The position numbers were made by a program, and so were the translations under genes. Positions 1-7,952 of a DNA stretch of 10,170 bases are shown piece after piece. How positions within the stretch are numbered: the stretch's first letter is position 1; every line of letters starts with the position of its first letter. The DNA is from Planctomycetota bacterium (GTDB lineage Bacteria > Planctomycetota > MHYJ01 > WSZJ01 > JACPWG01), in NCBI GenBank assembly GCA_016220045.1, contig JACRIP010000190.1, positions 1 through 10,170 of the forward strand, read 5' to 3'. The notes below the pieces were generated by a model. That model saw only the letters and a list, made by a program, of their open reading frames with translations. It was not told the DNA's origin and made no database searches.

Positions 1-1677
1 CTTCCGCGCCGCCGCCGGCTTCCGCTTCGCCTTGCCCCGCGCCGCCTGGGCCTTCCCCGGCACCCGCCGCTGCGCCGCCGGCAGCGCATTCGCATCGCCC
101 GCCGCGTTCCCGGCGCGCGCGCGCGCGTCCACTCCCCCAATCCCACCCGCACCCGCGCCCGCACCGGCACCCGCACTCGCGCTCTCGGCCGCCTCCGCTC
201 CCCGCTCCCGCGCCCGCCGCGCCGTCACCTCGCTCCTCAGGTTCTTCACCGGCCCGCCCCGCGAACCCTTCTCGTCCCACTCCACCCGCTCGATCCGCCC
301 GTCCGGCCGCGTCACGTAGTCCGCGTTCGGCCCCGGCTCGACCAGATACTGCCCCTTCACGTCCCGGTACATGTCGAAGTAGAACTTCGTCGGATACGGC
401 GACTCCTCCCCCCGCTTGACCACCGCCACGTACCCCCCCTTGTCCACCAGCCGGTAGTCGCCTTTCGAACTACGGTATCCTACGTATGCGTGCGGGAAGC
501 TCCGGTAGTACACGTCCGCGTTCAGCTCCAGCAGCTCGCCCGCGACCTCCTCGAAGATCGTCCCGCCCAGCACGCGGAAGGTCTTCCCCGTAATCGCCAG
601 CGGGTACTCCGAAACGAACCGGTCCGGACTGTGGGTGAGCATGGCAAACGGCCCGCCCGCGCGCACGACCTGGTCGTAGTCGGTGTGCACGACGCTGCCG
701 CGGTCGCCGACGTCGTGGATCACCGTCGCGCCTTCGTACGCCGCGCGCGCATCCGCCAGCCGCTCCGGCGACCACGTCCGCTCGATGAAGTGGTTGATGT
801 CCCCGTAGATCACGCTTGCCTGCTCGAAGGCCTCGCGCCCCATCGGCAGGCGCTGCGGGTGGTACTCCTCCGCGAGCGCCTGCCACAGGTCGGGGTTGAA
901 GACCGTGTCCGACGAAAAGACCAGCCGCTCGTCCGCGCTCACGATCTCCACGCCGATCGTCGGCGGCCCGTGCCAGATCGGCGACTTGAGCGCCCGGATC
1001 TCGAACCCCGACTCCTCGTCGCGCAGCGCGTTCTGGTTCTCCTCGTAGAATACCCGCTGACCGTAGGCGTAGAACGACTCCGGCTCGACCCATTCCCCGC
1101 TCGCCGGATCGCGGAAGAGCAGGCGCGGGCGGTTCGCGCCCTCCCGCCCCGCGATCACCACCTTCGCATCCGCCGGCGCGACGACCTCGCCGTCCGCGTC
1201 CACCACGCGCCACGCCCAGGCGTCCCCGCCCTGCGGGACCGGCCGGATGCGGTAGCGCGCGCGCGGCCCGATCACGCACGGCTCCACGAAATCCCCGTAG
1301 GGGACTTCCACGACCTGCTTCGAATCCGGCGTGAGCGAGCGTTCCAGCGCGCCGCGCGAGGTCTTCGCGAACTCCTCCTGGATGGTCTCGCTGGTGATCA
1401 GCCGCAGCCGCTCGCGCTTGGGCGCGATGTAGCGCTTGTAGAGCGCGAGATCGGTGAACCAGCGGCGGTGGTCGTCGTGGGAGTGCGTGCCGATGATGCC
1501 GCGCAGGTCGCGCAGCTCGGCTTCGGTGAGGACTTCGAAAAGCGGGGCGCCGCAGTCGATGAGGTAGGCGGAGGCCTTGCCGCGAACGCGGTAGCCGATC
1601 GAGTGTCCGAATTTGGAGAAGGGGCCGGAGTCGCCCATGACGTCGAACCAGATCCCGCCGTCGCTGCTGGCGCGCAT
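1..1677 (-). CDS. MBL-fold (RNase Z-like) metallo-hydrolase, 3' end cut off by window
   Basis: Reading leftward from ATG at 1677, the frame stays open for 559 codons to the window edge, so the C-terminus is missing. The protein has the metallo-beta-lactamase signature: LIDCG (39-43), THSHDDH with H65, H67, D69 and H70, a lone H236 before GV, an SSDT aspartate (D257), then HDVG (321-324), H331 and LTHSPDRF (H349). This order resembles the RNase Z/ElaC branch of the fold, so a two-metal phosphodiesterase or hydrolase is likely; the substrate is unknown. About 165 residues separate the HxHxDH motif from H236, suggesting an inserted, probably beta-rich domain. Another globular stretch follows (about 400-480), then a low-complexity tail (about 500-559) with a GA run and many Ala, Arg and Lys. 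There is no signal peptide, so it is probably cytoplasmic. It lies 32 nt after the 3D-domain gene, probably in one operon. The start is supported by AAGGAG 8 nt upstream. Fold assignment is confident, specific function is not. Confidence 0.85.
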   Translation of the reverse strand, partial: MRASSDGGIWFDVMGDSGPFSKFGHSIGYRVRGKASAYLIDCGAPLFEVLTEAELRDLRGIIGTHSHDDHRRWFTDLALYKRYIAPKRERLRLITSETIQEEFAKTSRGALERSLTPDSKQVVEVPYGDFVEPCVIGPRARYRIRPVPQGGDAWAWRVVDADGEVVAPADAKVVIAGREGANRPRLLFRDPASGEWVEPESFYAYGQRVFYEENQNALRDEESGFEIRALKSPIWHGPPTIGVEIVSADERLVFSSDTVFNPDLWQALAEEYHPQRLPMGREAFEQASVIYGDINHFIERTWSPERLADARAAYEGATVIHDVGDRGSVVHTDYDQVVRAGGPFAMLTHSPDRFVSEYPLAITGKTFRVLGGTIFEEVAGELLELNADVYYRSFPHAYVGYRSSKGDYRLVDKGGYVAVVKRGEESPYPTKFYFDMYRDVKGQYLVEPGPNADYVTRPDGRIERVEWDEKGSRGGPVKNLRSEVTARRARERGAEAAESASAGAGAGAGAGGIGGVDARARAGNAAGDANALPAAQRRVPGKAQAARGKAKRKPAAARK

Positions 1678-1685
1678 GGCGTGCG

Positions 1686-1691
1686 CTCCTT
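1686..1691 (-). promoter_or_regulatory. Shine-Dalgarno site of the MBL-fold gene
   Basis: On the minus strand this reads AAGGAG, inside a longer purine run (AAGAAGGAG), with an 8-nt spacer to the ATG at 1677. It fixes the start of the MBL-fold gene and argues against longer open frames that extend upstream on this strand. Confidence 0.8.
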
Positions 1692-1709
1692 CTTCCGCGG
1701 GGACCGAGT

Positions 1710-2288
1710 CTACTCGGTTTCCGCTTTGCGGTAGAGCTTGATCTGGAGGTACTTGACGCCCCACTCGCGCGCCTGCTCGAAATACGGCATGCGCACGTCG
1801 ATGTGATAGACGCTCTCGCGTTCCCAACTCTGGCGCATCGCGCTGCCGGTGTCGTCGGCCTCGCGGAAGCCGACGCCCGGGACGAGCAAGAGCGTGCGGT
1901 AGGGAATGGCGCGCGGGTCGACGGCCACCCCATCCATGATCCAGGCGTCGTCCATGATCGAGGTGCGACCATCGGCCGAATCGCCGCAACAGCGGTAGGA
2001 GGGGTCGTAGGCGGTGACCTTGGCGGTCACGGTCCGCCAGTACTCGTAGCCGGGCGGAGAATCCAGGTCGCGCAGGGCCTCGGGCGGGATGTCGCCGGCG
2101 CTGAAGCTGCATGCGACGGGCGCGGCCGCGCCGGCGCCGGAGAAGAGCGGCGTCGACCGCAGCGGGGCGGGATTCAGGAAGGCGGGCGCGGCGGAGATCG
2201 CGCTGCGCAGCGAGAGCCCGGGCAGGGAGTCCCCGATCATGGCGAACGCAAAGCACGCGGTGACGGCCAAGGCGCGGCGCGCGGACAT
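1710..2288 (-). CDS. Secreted 3D-domain protein (cell-wall type)
   Basis: A 192-residue protein. The N-terminus (MSARRALAVTACFAFAMIG) has two arginines and a hydrophobic core, consistent with an export signal, followed by an Ala/Pro-rich linker. The C-terminal half is a 3D domain, named for three conserved aspartates: VTAYDP (91-96), GVAVDPRAIPYRTLL with D124, ADDTGSA with D145/D146, and YHIDVRM with D164, ending in WGVKYLQI. The domain is a small double-psi beta-barrel related to the catalytic part of MltA-type lytic transglycosylases and found in wall-binding proteins. A role in peptidoglycan turnover outside the cytoplasm is inferred. Cysteines at 100-101 and 60 could form disulfides. ATG 2288 is preferred over an in-frame TTG at 2399, because that TTG lies in the promoter -35 box, and GGGGGA stands 5 nt before the ATG. 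It is the first gene of a probable two-gene unit with the MBL-fold gene. Confidence 0.85.
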   Translation of the reverse strand: MSARRALAVTACFAFAMIGDSLPGLSLRSAISAAPAFLNPAPLRSTPLFSGAGAAAPVACSFSAGDIPPEALRDLDSPPGYEYWRTVTAKVTAYDPSYRCCGDSADGRTSIMDDAWIMDGVAVDPRAIPYRTLLLVPGVGFREADDTGSAMRQSWERESVYHIDVRMPYFEQAREWGVKYLQIKLYRKAETE

Positions 2289-2337
2289 GGAGTTCCCCCG
2301 TGGTGTGGCGGCAGCGGCGGTTGCGGTTGCGGCAAGA

Positions 2338-2354
2338 GTCTCGACCCCCGAGAC
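2338..2354 (-). other. Small hairpin in the 5' leader of the 3D-domain gene
   Basis: GTCTCG and CGAGAC (6 bp each) flank a 5-nt loop. It falls just downstream of the predicted transcription start for the leftward unit, about 50 nt before the ATG. It could affect leader stability or be chance; nothing else supports a regulatory role. Confidence 0.35.
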
Positions 2355-2369
2355 CCGGACGAACGTTGG

Positions 2370-2399
2370 ATGATAGAGACCCGTCGCGCTCGCTGTCAA
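2370..2399 (-). promoter_or_regulatory. Sigma70-type promoter for the 3D/MBL unit
   Basis: On the minus strand a perfect TTGACA (-35, 2394-2399) and TATCAT (-10, 2370-2375, 5 of 6) are separated by 18 bp. Transcription would start near 2363 and leave a leader of about 75 nt before the ATG at 2288. AT-rich hexamers like these stand out against the GC-rich background. Confidence 0.75.
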
Positions 2400-2413
2400 C
2401 CAATATTAAAGGC

Positions 2414-2441
2414 TTGACCGGCACCCCTCGACGACTATAAT
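2414..2441 (+). promoter_or_regulatory. Sigma70-type promoter for the recO-to-glmM run
   Basis: TTGACC (-35, 2414-2419, 5 of 6) and a perfect TATAAT (-10, 2436-2441) are separated by 16 bp. The start would be near 2448, giving a leader of about 40 nt before recO. The -35 box is 14 bp from the opposing -35 box, with an AT-rich segment containing the palindrome AATATT (2402-2407) between them. It is the only strong promoter I can see for the rightward genes. Confidence 0.8.
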
Positions 2442-2486
2442 GACCGGACTCGGACGTTGCGATCCGTCGCCGCTCCGTGGAGGGCC

Positions 2487-3230
2487 ATGGCCGCGATCAA
2501 GACCCCGGCCCTGACCGTCGGCCGGATCGATTACAGCGAAACCAGCCAGATCGTCACCTTCTTCGCGCGCGAGCACGGGAAGGTCAAGGCGATCGCCAAG
2601 GGCGCCAAGCGCAAGAAATCGGCCTTCGAGGGCGCGCTGGACCTCCTGGCGCTCAACGAAATCGTCTTTCTGGAGCGCGGCGGCGACGGCCTGTCGATCC
2701 TGACCGCCTGCGTGATGCGCGACGGGTTTCCCGAGCTGCGGCGCGACCTCGACCGGTTGAACACCGCGCTGTGGATCGTCGAACTGCTCTCCGAGCTGAC
2801 GGTCGAGGGCGTGGCGCACCCGGAGCTCTTCGACCAGGCGGTCGCCACCCTGGCCGCCCTGGCGCGCGGCGCCTGGCACCCGCTCTCGCTCAGCCGTTTC
2901 GAGGCCCAGGCGCTCGGCCACCTCGGCTTTGCGCCGCGCTTCGCGGGCTGCGCCGGGTGCCGGCGGTCGCTCGACGGCGAGGAGCGCGTGGTCTTCTCCT
3001 GCCGGCTCGGCGGCGGCCTGTGCCGCGCCTGCCGCGCCGGGCACGAAGGCGTCTTCCCGGTCGCGCCCGGCACCCTCGCGCTCGCCGACGGCCTGGCCGC
3101 CGGCCGCGTCACGGCGCTCGACCGCGTGCGCGTCGCCGAGCCCACGCTCGCCGACCTCCGCCGGCTCCTGACCCGCTACATCGCGTCGCTCGCAGGTCGC
3201 GAGCCGCGGATGCTCCGGTATGTCACGTAG
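2487..3230 (+). CDS. recO: DNA repair protein RecO
   Basis: A 247-residue protein of typical RecO length. RecO acts in the RecFOR pathway: it binds single-stranded DNA and SSB, anneals strands and helps RecR load RecA at gaps. The N-terminal OB-fold region is recognisable (ALTVGRIDYSETSQIVTFF, then GKVKAIAKGAKRKKS, about 8-45). A helical middle follows, with a zinc-finger-like part carrying CAGC (155-158), C172 and CRAC (179-182). The C-terminal LRRLLTRYIASLAGREPRM matches the usual RecO end. ATG 2487 follows GGAGGG at 2479-2484, a close spacing. A TTG at 2457 is in frame but lies only about 9 nt after the predicted transcription start, so it was not chosen. It is the first gene of the rightward run; the gene after it begins 10 nt beyond its stop. 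RecO has no known mechanistic tie to the envelope genes that follow, so it is probably a co-transcribed housekeeping gene. Confidence 0.93.
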   Translation: MAAIKTPALTVGRIDYSETSQIVTFFAREHGKVKAIAKGAKRKKSAFEGALDLLALNEIVFLERGGDGLSILTACVMRDGFPELRRDLDRLNTALWIVELLSELTVEGVAHPELFDQAVATLAALARGAWHPLSLSRFEAQALGHLGFAPRFAGCAGCRRSLDGEERVVFSCRLGGGLCRACRAGHEGVFPVAPGTLALADGLAAGRVTALDRVRVAEPTLADLRRLLTRYIASLAGREPRMLRYVT

Positions 3231-3235
3231 AGGTG
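3229..3235 (+). promoter_or_regulatory. Shine-Dalgarno site deciding the BamD-like start
   Basis: AGAGGTG lies across the recO stop codon and ends 5 nt before the ATG at 3241. It favours that start over the ATG at 3220, which overlaps recO and would add seven residues ahead of the signal peptide. Confidence 0.6.
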
Positions 3236-3240
3236 TTGTC

Positions 3241-4206
3241 ATGCATCCCCGGGTTTCCCTCCGCACGATGACCCTGCTGGGCCTGCTCCTGGCCTCCGCC
3301 CTCGCCGCAGCCCCCCGCGACGCCGCCGCCAAATGGATCTGGAGCCCCGATACCGGCTTCGTCGATACCAAGGACTACGAATCCGCCGATCCCCAGACCC
3401 TCTACAAGAAGGCCCGCGCCCTCTTCGACAAGGGCAAATTCGACGACGCCGCCGGCGAGTTCTTGCGCATCGGCGAATACTGCCTCGAGCCCGGCGTCAA
3501 GGAACAGTCCTACTACATGTACCCCGAGTCCCTCTTCGCCGCCGGCAAGTTCTACCGCGCCTGGCAGGCCTTCGAGGAGTTCCTCGAACGCTACCCGCGC
3601 ACGCCGCTGCTCAAGGAGATCATCCGCCGCGAGCTCGCCTGCGGCGACGCCATGCTCAAGGGCGCAAAAAAAGATATCCTCGGCGTGTACATCCTCTCGG
3701 GGCGGGGCACCGGGCGCGAAATCATCCGCCGGGTGGTCGAGAAGTACCCCTACGAAGAGGATTGCGCGCGCTACCGGCTCCTCCTGGCGCAGCAGCTCTA
3801 CCAGGAGGAGTCCTTCGAGGACTCGGCGCTGGAGTACGACGCCTTTCTCAAGGACTATCCGGACAGCGAATTCGCGCCCACGGCGCTCTACTCGAAGGGG
3901 ACCGCGCAGCTCCACGCGCACGAAGGAGTGGAATACGATCCGCAGCCGCTCGACGACGCCCGGAAGACCTTCGAGCGCTACCTCGAGGAGAACCCGAACG
4001 GCGACAAGCTGAACGCGGCGAAGGAACGGCTGAGCGAGATCGACGACGCGAAAGCCGAGAAGGATTTCGAGACCGCGCTCTTCTACGTGCAGCGCGACAA
4101 ACCGCCGGCCGCGCGCCTCTACCTGAAGCGCATCGTCAAGAACTTCCCGGCCTCGAAGTGGGCCAAGCGCGCGCAGGAGAAGCTGTCGGAGATCGGCGAG
4201 AAGTGA
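3241..4206 (+). CDS. bamD: BamD-like TPR outer-membrane assembly protein without lipobox
   Basis: A 321-residue exported protein with BamD/ComL-type tetratricopeptide repeats. BamD is the essential TPR partner of BamA in outer-membrane beta-barrel insertion. The N-terminus (MHPRVSLRTMTLLGLLLASALAAA) is a signal peptide with an ALA-type signal peptidase I site. There is no cysteine at the cleavage region, whereas classical BamD is a lipoprotein. After WIWSPDTGFV (32-41), helix pairs run from about 52-81 (LYKKARALFDKGKFDDAAGEF), 88-120, 173-207 (LEYDAFLKDYPDSEFAPTALY just after), 211-262 and 276-314 (ARLYLKRIVKNFPASKWAKRA). The repeated K-x-YP/FP-x-S phrasing is typical of BamD and CpoB families. 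Its length exceeds the usual 240-250 residues of proteobacterial BamD. Its place directly before lptE, with a 4-nt GTGA overlap, supports an envelope role. A general periplasmic TPR scaffold is the alternative. Confidence 0.75.
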   Translation: MHPRVSLRTMTLLGLLLASALAAAPRDAAAKWIWSPDTGFVDTKDYESADPQTLYKKARALFDKGKFDDAAGEFLRIGEYCLEPGVKEQSYYMYPESLFAAGKFYRAWQAFEEFLERYPRTPLLKEIIRRELACGDAMLKGAKKDILGVYILSGRGTGREIIRRVVEKYPYEEDCARYRLLLAQQLYQEESFEDSALEYDAFLKDYPDSEFAPTALYSKGTAQLHAHEGVEYDPQPLDDARKTFERYLEENPNGDKLNAAKERLSEIDDAKAEKDFETALFYVQRDKPPAARLYLKRIVKNFPASKWAKRAQEKLSEIGEK

Positions 4207-4724
4207 GTCGCGTCCGCGCCCGGCGTGCGCTGCCGGCGTTCCTGCTGCTCCCGCTCTTGGTGCTGCCGCTCGGGGCGCTCCTCGCGGGCTGCGGCTACTC
4301 GACGCAGCCGGTCTACATCGACACGGTGCGCACCGTCGCGGTGCCGATCTTCGACAACACCACCGACCGCCGGCTCTTCGAATTCGCCCTGACGAACGCC
4401 GTGACGCGCGAGATCCACTCGCGGACGCCCTGGCGCATCGCCCCGGCGGATCGCGCGGACGCGACGCTGGCCGGGCGGATCACCGGGGTCGCGACGCCGG
4501 CCCTGGTCGAGGGCACGCGCGAAGTCGTCCTCGAGTCGGCGGTCTCGATCACGCTGGAAATCACGCTGACCGAGCGCAGCTCGGGGAAAGTCCTGGTCAA
4601 GGAGACCCGTACCGTCACGGCGCCCTTCTCCACGCGCCGGGGCGAGTCGGTGGACGGCGCGAGCGCCGAGGCCATCGAGAAGCTCGCCCGCTGGACGGTC
4701 CAACGCCTGGAGAAGGCCTGGTAA
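4203..4724 (+). CDS. lptE: LPS assembly lipoprotein LptE
   Basis: A 173-residue lipoprotein. LptE plugs the LptD barrel and helps deliver lipopolysaccharide to the outer leaflet of the outer membrane. The start is GTG at 4203, overlapping the stop of the previous gene (GTGA), with GGAGA 10 nt upstream. The N-terminus has several arginines, a long Leu-rich core, and a lipobox LAGC with C30 as the lipidation site. Right after it comes CGYSTQPVYIDTVRTVAVP and FDNTTDRRLFEFALTNAV, the family's conserved opening, followed by EIHSRTPWRI, ADATLAGRI and a C-terminal helix (AIEKLARWTVQRLEKAW). The matching LptD gene is not in the window. Its presence implies LPS or a similar glycolipid in the outer membrane. 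The tight coupling to the BamD-like gene suggests the two are co-expressed. Confidence 0.85.
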   Translation: MSRVRARRALPAFLLLPLLVLPLGALLAGCGYSTQPVYIDTVRTVAVPIFDNTTDRRLFEFALTNAVTREIHSRTPWRIAPADRADATLAGRITGVATPALVEGTREVVLESAVSITLEITLTERSSGKVLVKETRTVTAPFSTRRGESVDGASAEAIEKLARWTVQRLEKAW

Positions 4725-4754
4725 CGGCCCGCACACCCGAACGGACAAGGAACG

Positions 4755-6719
<1,965 letters not shown>

Positions 6720-6730
6720 CGGCGGCTGAC

Positions 6731-6790
6731 GGTGGTCGGTGGTCGGTGACCGGTGGTCAGTGACCCGTGGTCGGTGACCGATGGTCGGTG
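6731..6790 (+). repeat. 14-bp tandem repeat array after ftsH
   Basis: Three full units (6740-6753, 6754-6767, 6768-6781) of the form TGGTCGGTGACCGG are flanked by partial copies at 6731-6739 and 6782-6790. The middle unit differs at a few bases (TGGTCAGTGACCCG). Each unit contains GGTC and GACC in mirror arrangement three bases apart, so each could form a very small stem. It starts 12 nt after the ftsH stop. Confidence 0.85.
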
Positions 6791-6840
6791 TGCGCCGGAC
6801 GGATGACCGCCGACGCACCAACACGCGGCGGGAGAATCCG

Positions 6841-6857
6841 GCCGCGCTGAGCGCGGC
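6841..6857 (+). other. GC-rich hairpin overlapping the next one
   Basis: GCCGCGC (6841-6847) and GCGCGGC (6851-6857) form a perfect 7-bp stem with loop TGA. Its right arm shares 6853-6857 with the left arm of the following hairpin, so on RNA the two cannot form at once. Confidence 0.6.
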
Positions 6858-6880
6858 GCAGGCGAGGACGCCTGCGCCGC
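6853..6880 (+). repeat. Perfect 12-bp hairpin in the ftsH-folP spacer
   Basis: GCGGCGCAGGCG (6853-6864) and its exact complement (6869-6880) enclose a 4-nt loop AGGA. No T-run follows, so it is not a standard intrinsic terminator. Its compact, perfect form and its closeness to a second hairpin of the same style suggest a REP-like dispersed repeat or an RNA-processing site. Copy number elsewhere in the genome cannot be seen from here. Confidence 0.8.
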
Positions 6881-6929
6881 AAGGGTTCCGCGCACCTCGG
6901 AAGTCGTCCGCGAGGTCTCCGGCAATTGT

Positions 6930-6953
6930 GGTGCAGGCCTTCCGGCCTGCACC
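6930..6953 (+). repeat. Perfect 10-bp hairpin upstream of folP
   Basis: GGTGCAGGCC (6930-6939) and GGCCTGCACC (6944-6953) enclose a 4-nt loop TTCC. It ends 62 nt before the folP start. It shares the core GCAGGC/GCCTGC with the hairpin at 6853-6880, which suggests the two belong to one repeat family. No T-tract follows. Confidence 0.8.
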
Positions 6954-7015
6954 GAAGGGCCACCGATCGTTGCCTTTGGCGACACCCTCCCCCGGCACCA
7001 CCCGGACCCGCGCCC

Positions 7016-7894
7016 ATGAGCTTCGCCCCCCGCCCGCGCTTTTCGGTCCCCTGCGGCGCCACGGTCCTGGAGCTGGGCGCACGCACGGCGATCCTGGGCA
7101 TTGTCAATGTTACCCCCGACTCGTTCTCGGACGGCGGACGGTTCGTCGATCCGGAAGCGGCCGTCGCGCACGGGCTGGCCCTGCTCGGCGAGGGCGCGCA
7201 CGCGCTGGACGTCGGCGGGGAGTCGACCCGTCCCGGCGCGGCGCCGGTGGCGGCCGAGGAAGAAGAGCGGCGGGTGCTGCCGGTGATCCGGGCGCTGGCG
7301 CGGCAAACGCGCGCGCCGATCTCGGTGGACACGACCAAGGCGCGGGTGGCGGCGGCGGCGCTCGACGCCGGCGCCGTGATCGTCAACGACGTGTCCGCCG
7401 GACTGGACGACCCGGAGATGCTGCCGACGGTCGCGCGCGGCGCCGCGGCGCTCGTGCTGAAGCACCGGCAGGGCACCTCCGCCACGATGCAGGTCGCGCC
7501 CCGCTACGACGACGTGGTCGGGGAAGTCCGCGACCACCTGGCCGGGCGCCTCCGGGCCGCGCTCGCCGCCGGAATCGCCGCCGCCCGCCTGCTCGTCGAT
7601 CCGGGCATCGGCTTCGGCAAAACCCTCGAGCACAACCTGGAAATCTTGCGCCGCCTGGAGGCGTTTCATGCGCTCGGACGGCCCCTTCTGGTCGGGCCGT
7701 CGCGCAAGAATTTCCTCGGGAGGATCCTGGATCTCCCCCCCGACCAGCGCGTCGAGGGCACGGCCGCGGCGGTCGCCCTCGCGATCGCCGCCGGCGCCCA
7801 CGTCGTCCGCGTTCACGACGTGCGCGCGATCGCCCGCGTCGCGCGGGTGGCCGACGCCATCGTCGCCGACGCCGGCGGCGACTCGGCCGGTTGA
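7016..7894 (+). CDS. folP: Dihydropteroate synthase
   Basis: A 292-residue enzyme that joins p-aminobenzoate to dihydropterin pyrophosphate in folate synthesis; it is the target of sulfonamides. Family motifs run in order: GIVNVTPDSFSDGG (28-41), DVGGESTRPG (65-74), ISVDTTKA with D105, VNDVSAG (123-129), DPGIGFGKT (195-203), GPSRKNFLGR (227-236) and RVHDV (265-269). The usual LMHMxG segment is LKHRQGT here (148-154), keeping the histidine but with K and R around it. ATG 7016 is chosen because the NVTPDSF motif sits about 30 residues in, as in relatives. An in-frame TTG at 6926 would have to be read through the hairpin at 6930-6953. No convincing ribosome binding site precedes the ATG. The gene stands between two repeat-filled spacers. 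Its codons end mostly in G up to about 7490 and mostly in C after that. Confidence 0.95.
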   Translation: MSFAPRPRFSVPCGATVLELGARTAILGIVNVTPDSFSDGGRFVDPEAAVAHGLALLGEGAHALDVGGESTRPGAAPVAAEEEERRVLPVIRALARQTRAPISVDTTKARVAAAALDAGAVIVNDVSAGLDDPEMLPTVARGAAALVLKHRQGTSATMQVAPRYDDVVGEVRDHLAGRLRAALAAGIAAARLLVDPGIGFGKTLEHNLEILRRLEAFHALGRPLLVGPSRKNFLGRILDLPPDQRVEGTAAAVALAIAAGAHVVRVHDVRAIARVARVADAIVADAGGDSAG

Positions 7895-7952
7895 TGTCCG
7901 AACGGACACGCGCCGGCAGGCCGCGATCCTCGCACGCGCCGCCGGCGTCGGC

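Noticed and set aside
117..200. Alternating GC and GCACCC-like simple repeats near the left edge taken as a separate repeat element
   Set aside because: They lie in frame within the low-complexity tail of the MBL-fold protein (GA run and ARARA segment), so coding explains them.
490..1734. A 414-codon plus-strand frame opposite the MBL gene
   Set aside because: It is antisense to a gene with a clear metallo-beta-lactamase signature, and its own translation shows no domain or start signal.
470..1972. A 500-codon minus-strand frame covering the MBL and 3D genes
   Set aside because: The translation is Arg/Gly-rich with no recognisable fold, it overlaps both real genes in another frame, and the MBL frame has metal motifs and a strong ribosome site.
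2531..3371. Long minus-strand frames opposite recO
   Set aside because: They have no family features and lie opposite a complete RecO with zinc-finger cysteines, downstream of a strong rightward promoter.
3333..4202. A plus-strand extension of lptE far upstream through the BamD-like gene
   Set aside because: The extension is Arg/Pro-rich out-of-frame sequence. The signal peptide and lipobox of LptE need a start near 4203, where a GTG overlaps the previous stop.
6731..6790. CRISPR array
   Set aside because: The repeats are 14 bp and abut each other without spacers, and no cas gene is present.
6853..6953. Intrinsic terminator after ftsH
   Set aside because: The stems are strong, but no T-tract follows either of them. 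Termination there is possible by other means but is not shown by the sequence.
6926..7015. A longer folP starting at TTG 6926
   Set aside because: The added 30 residues are Pro/Arg-rich, unlike any dihydropteroate synthase start, and would be translated through the hairpin at 6930-6953.
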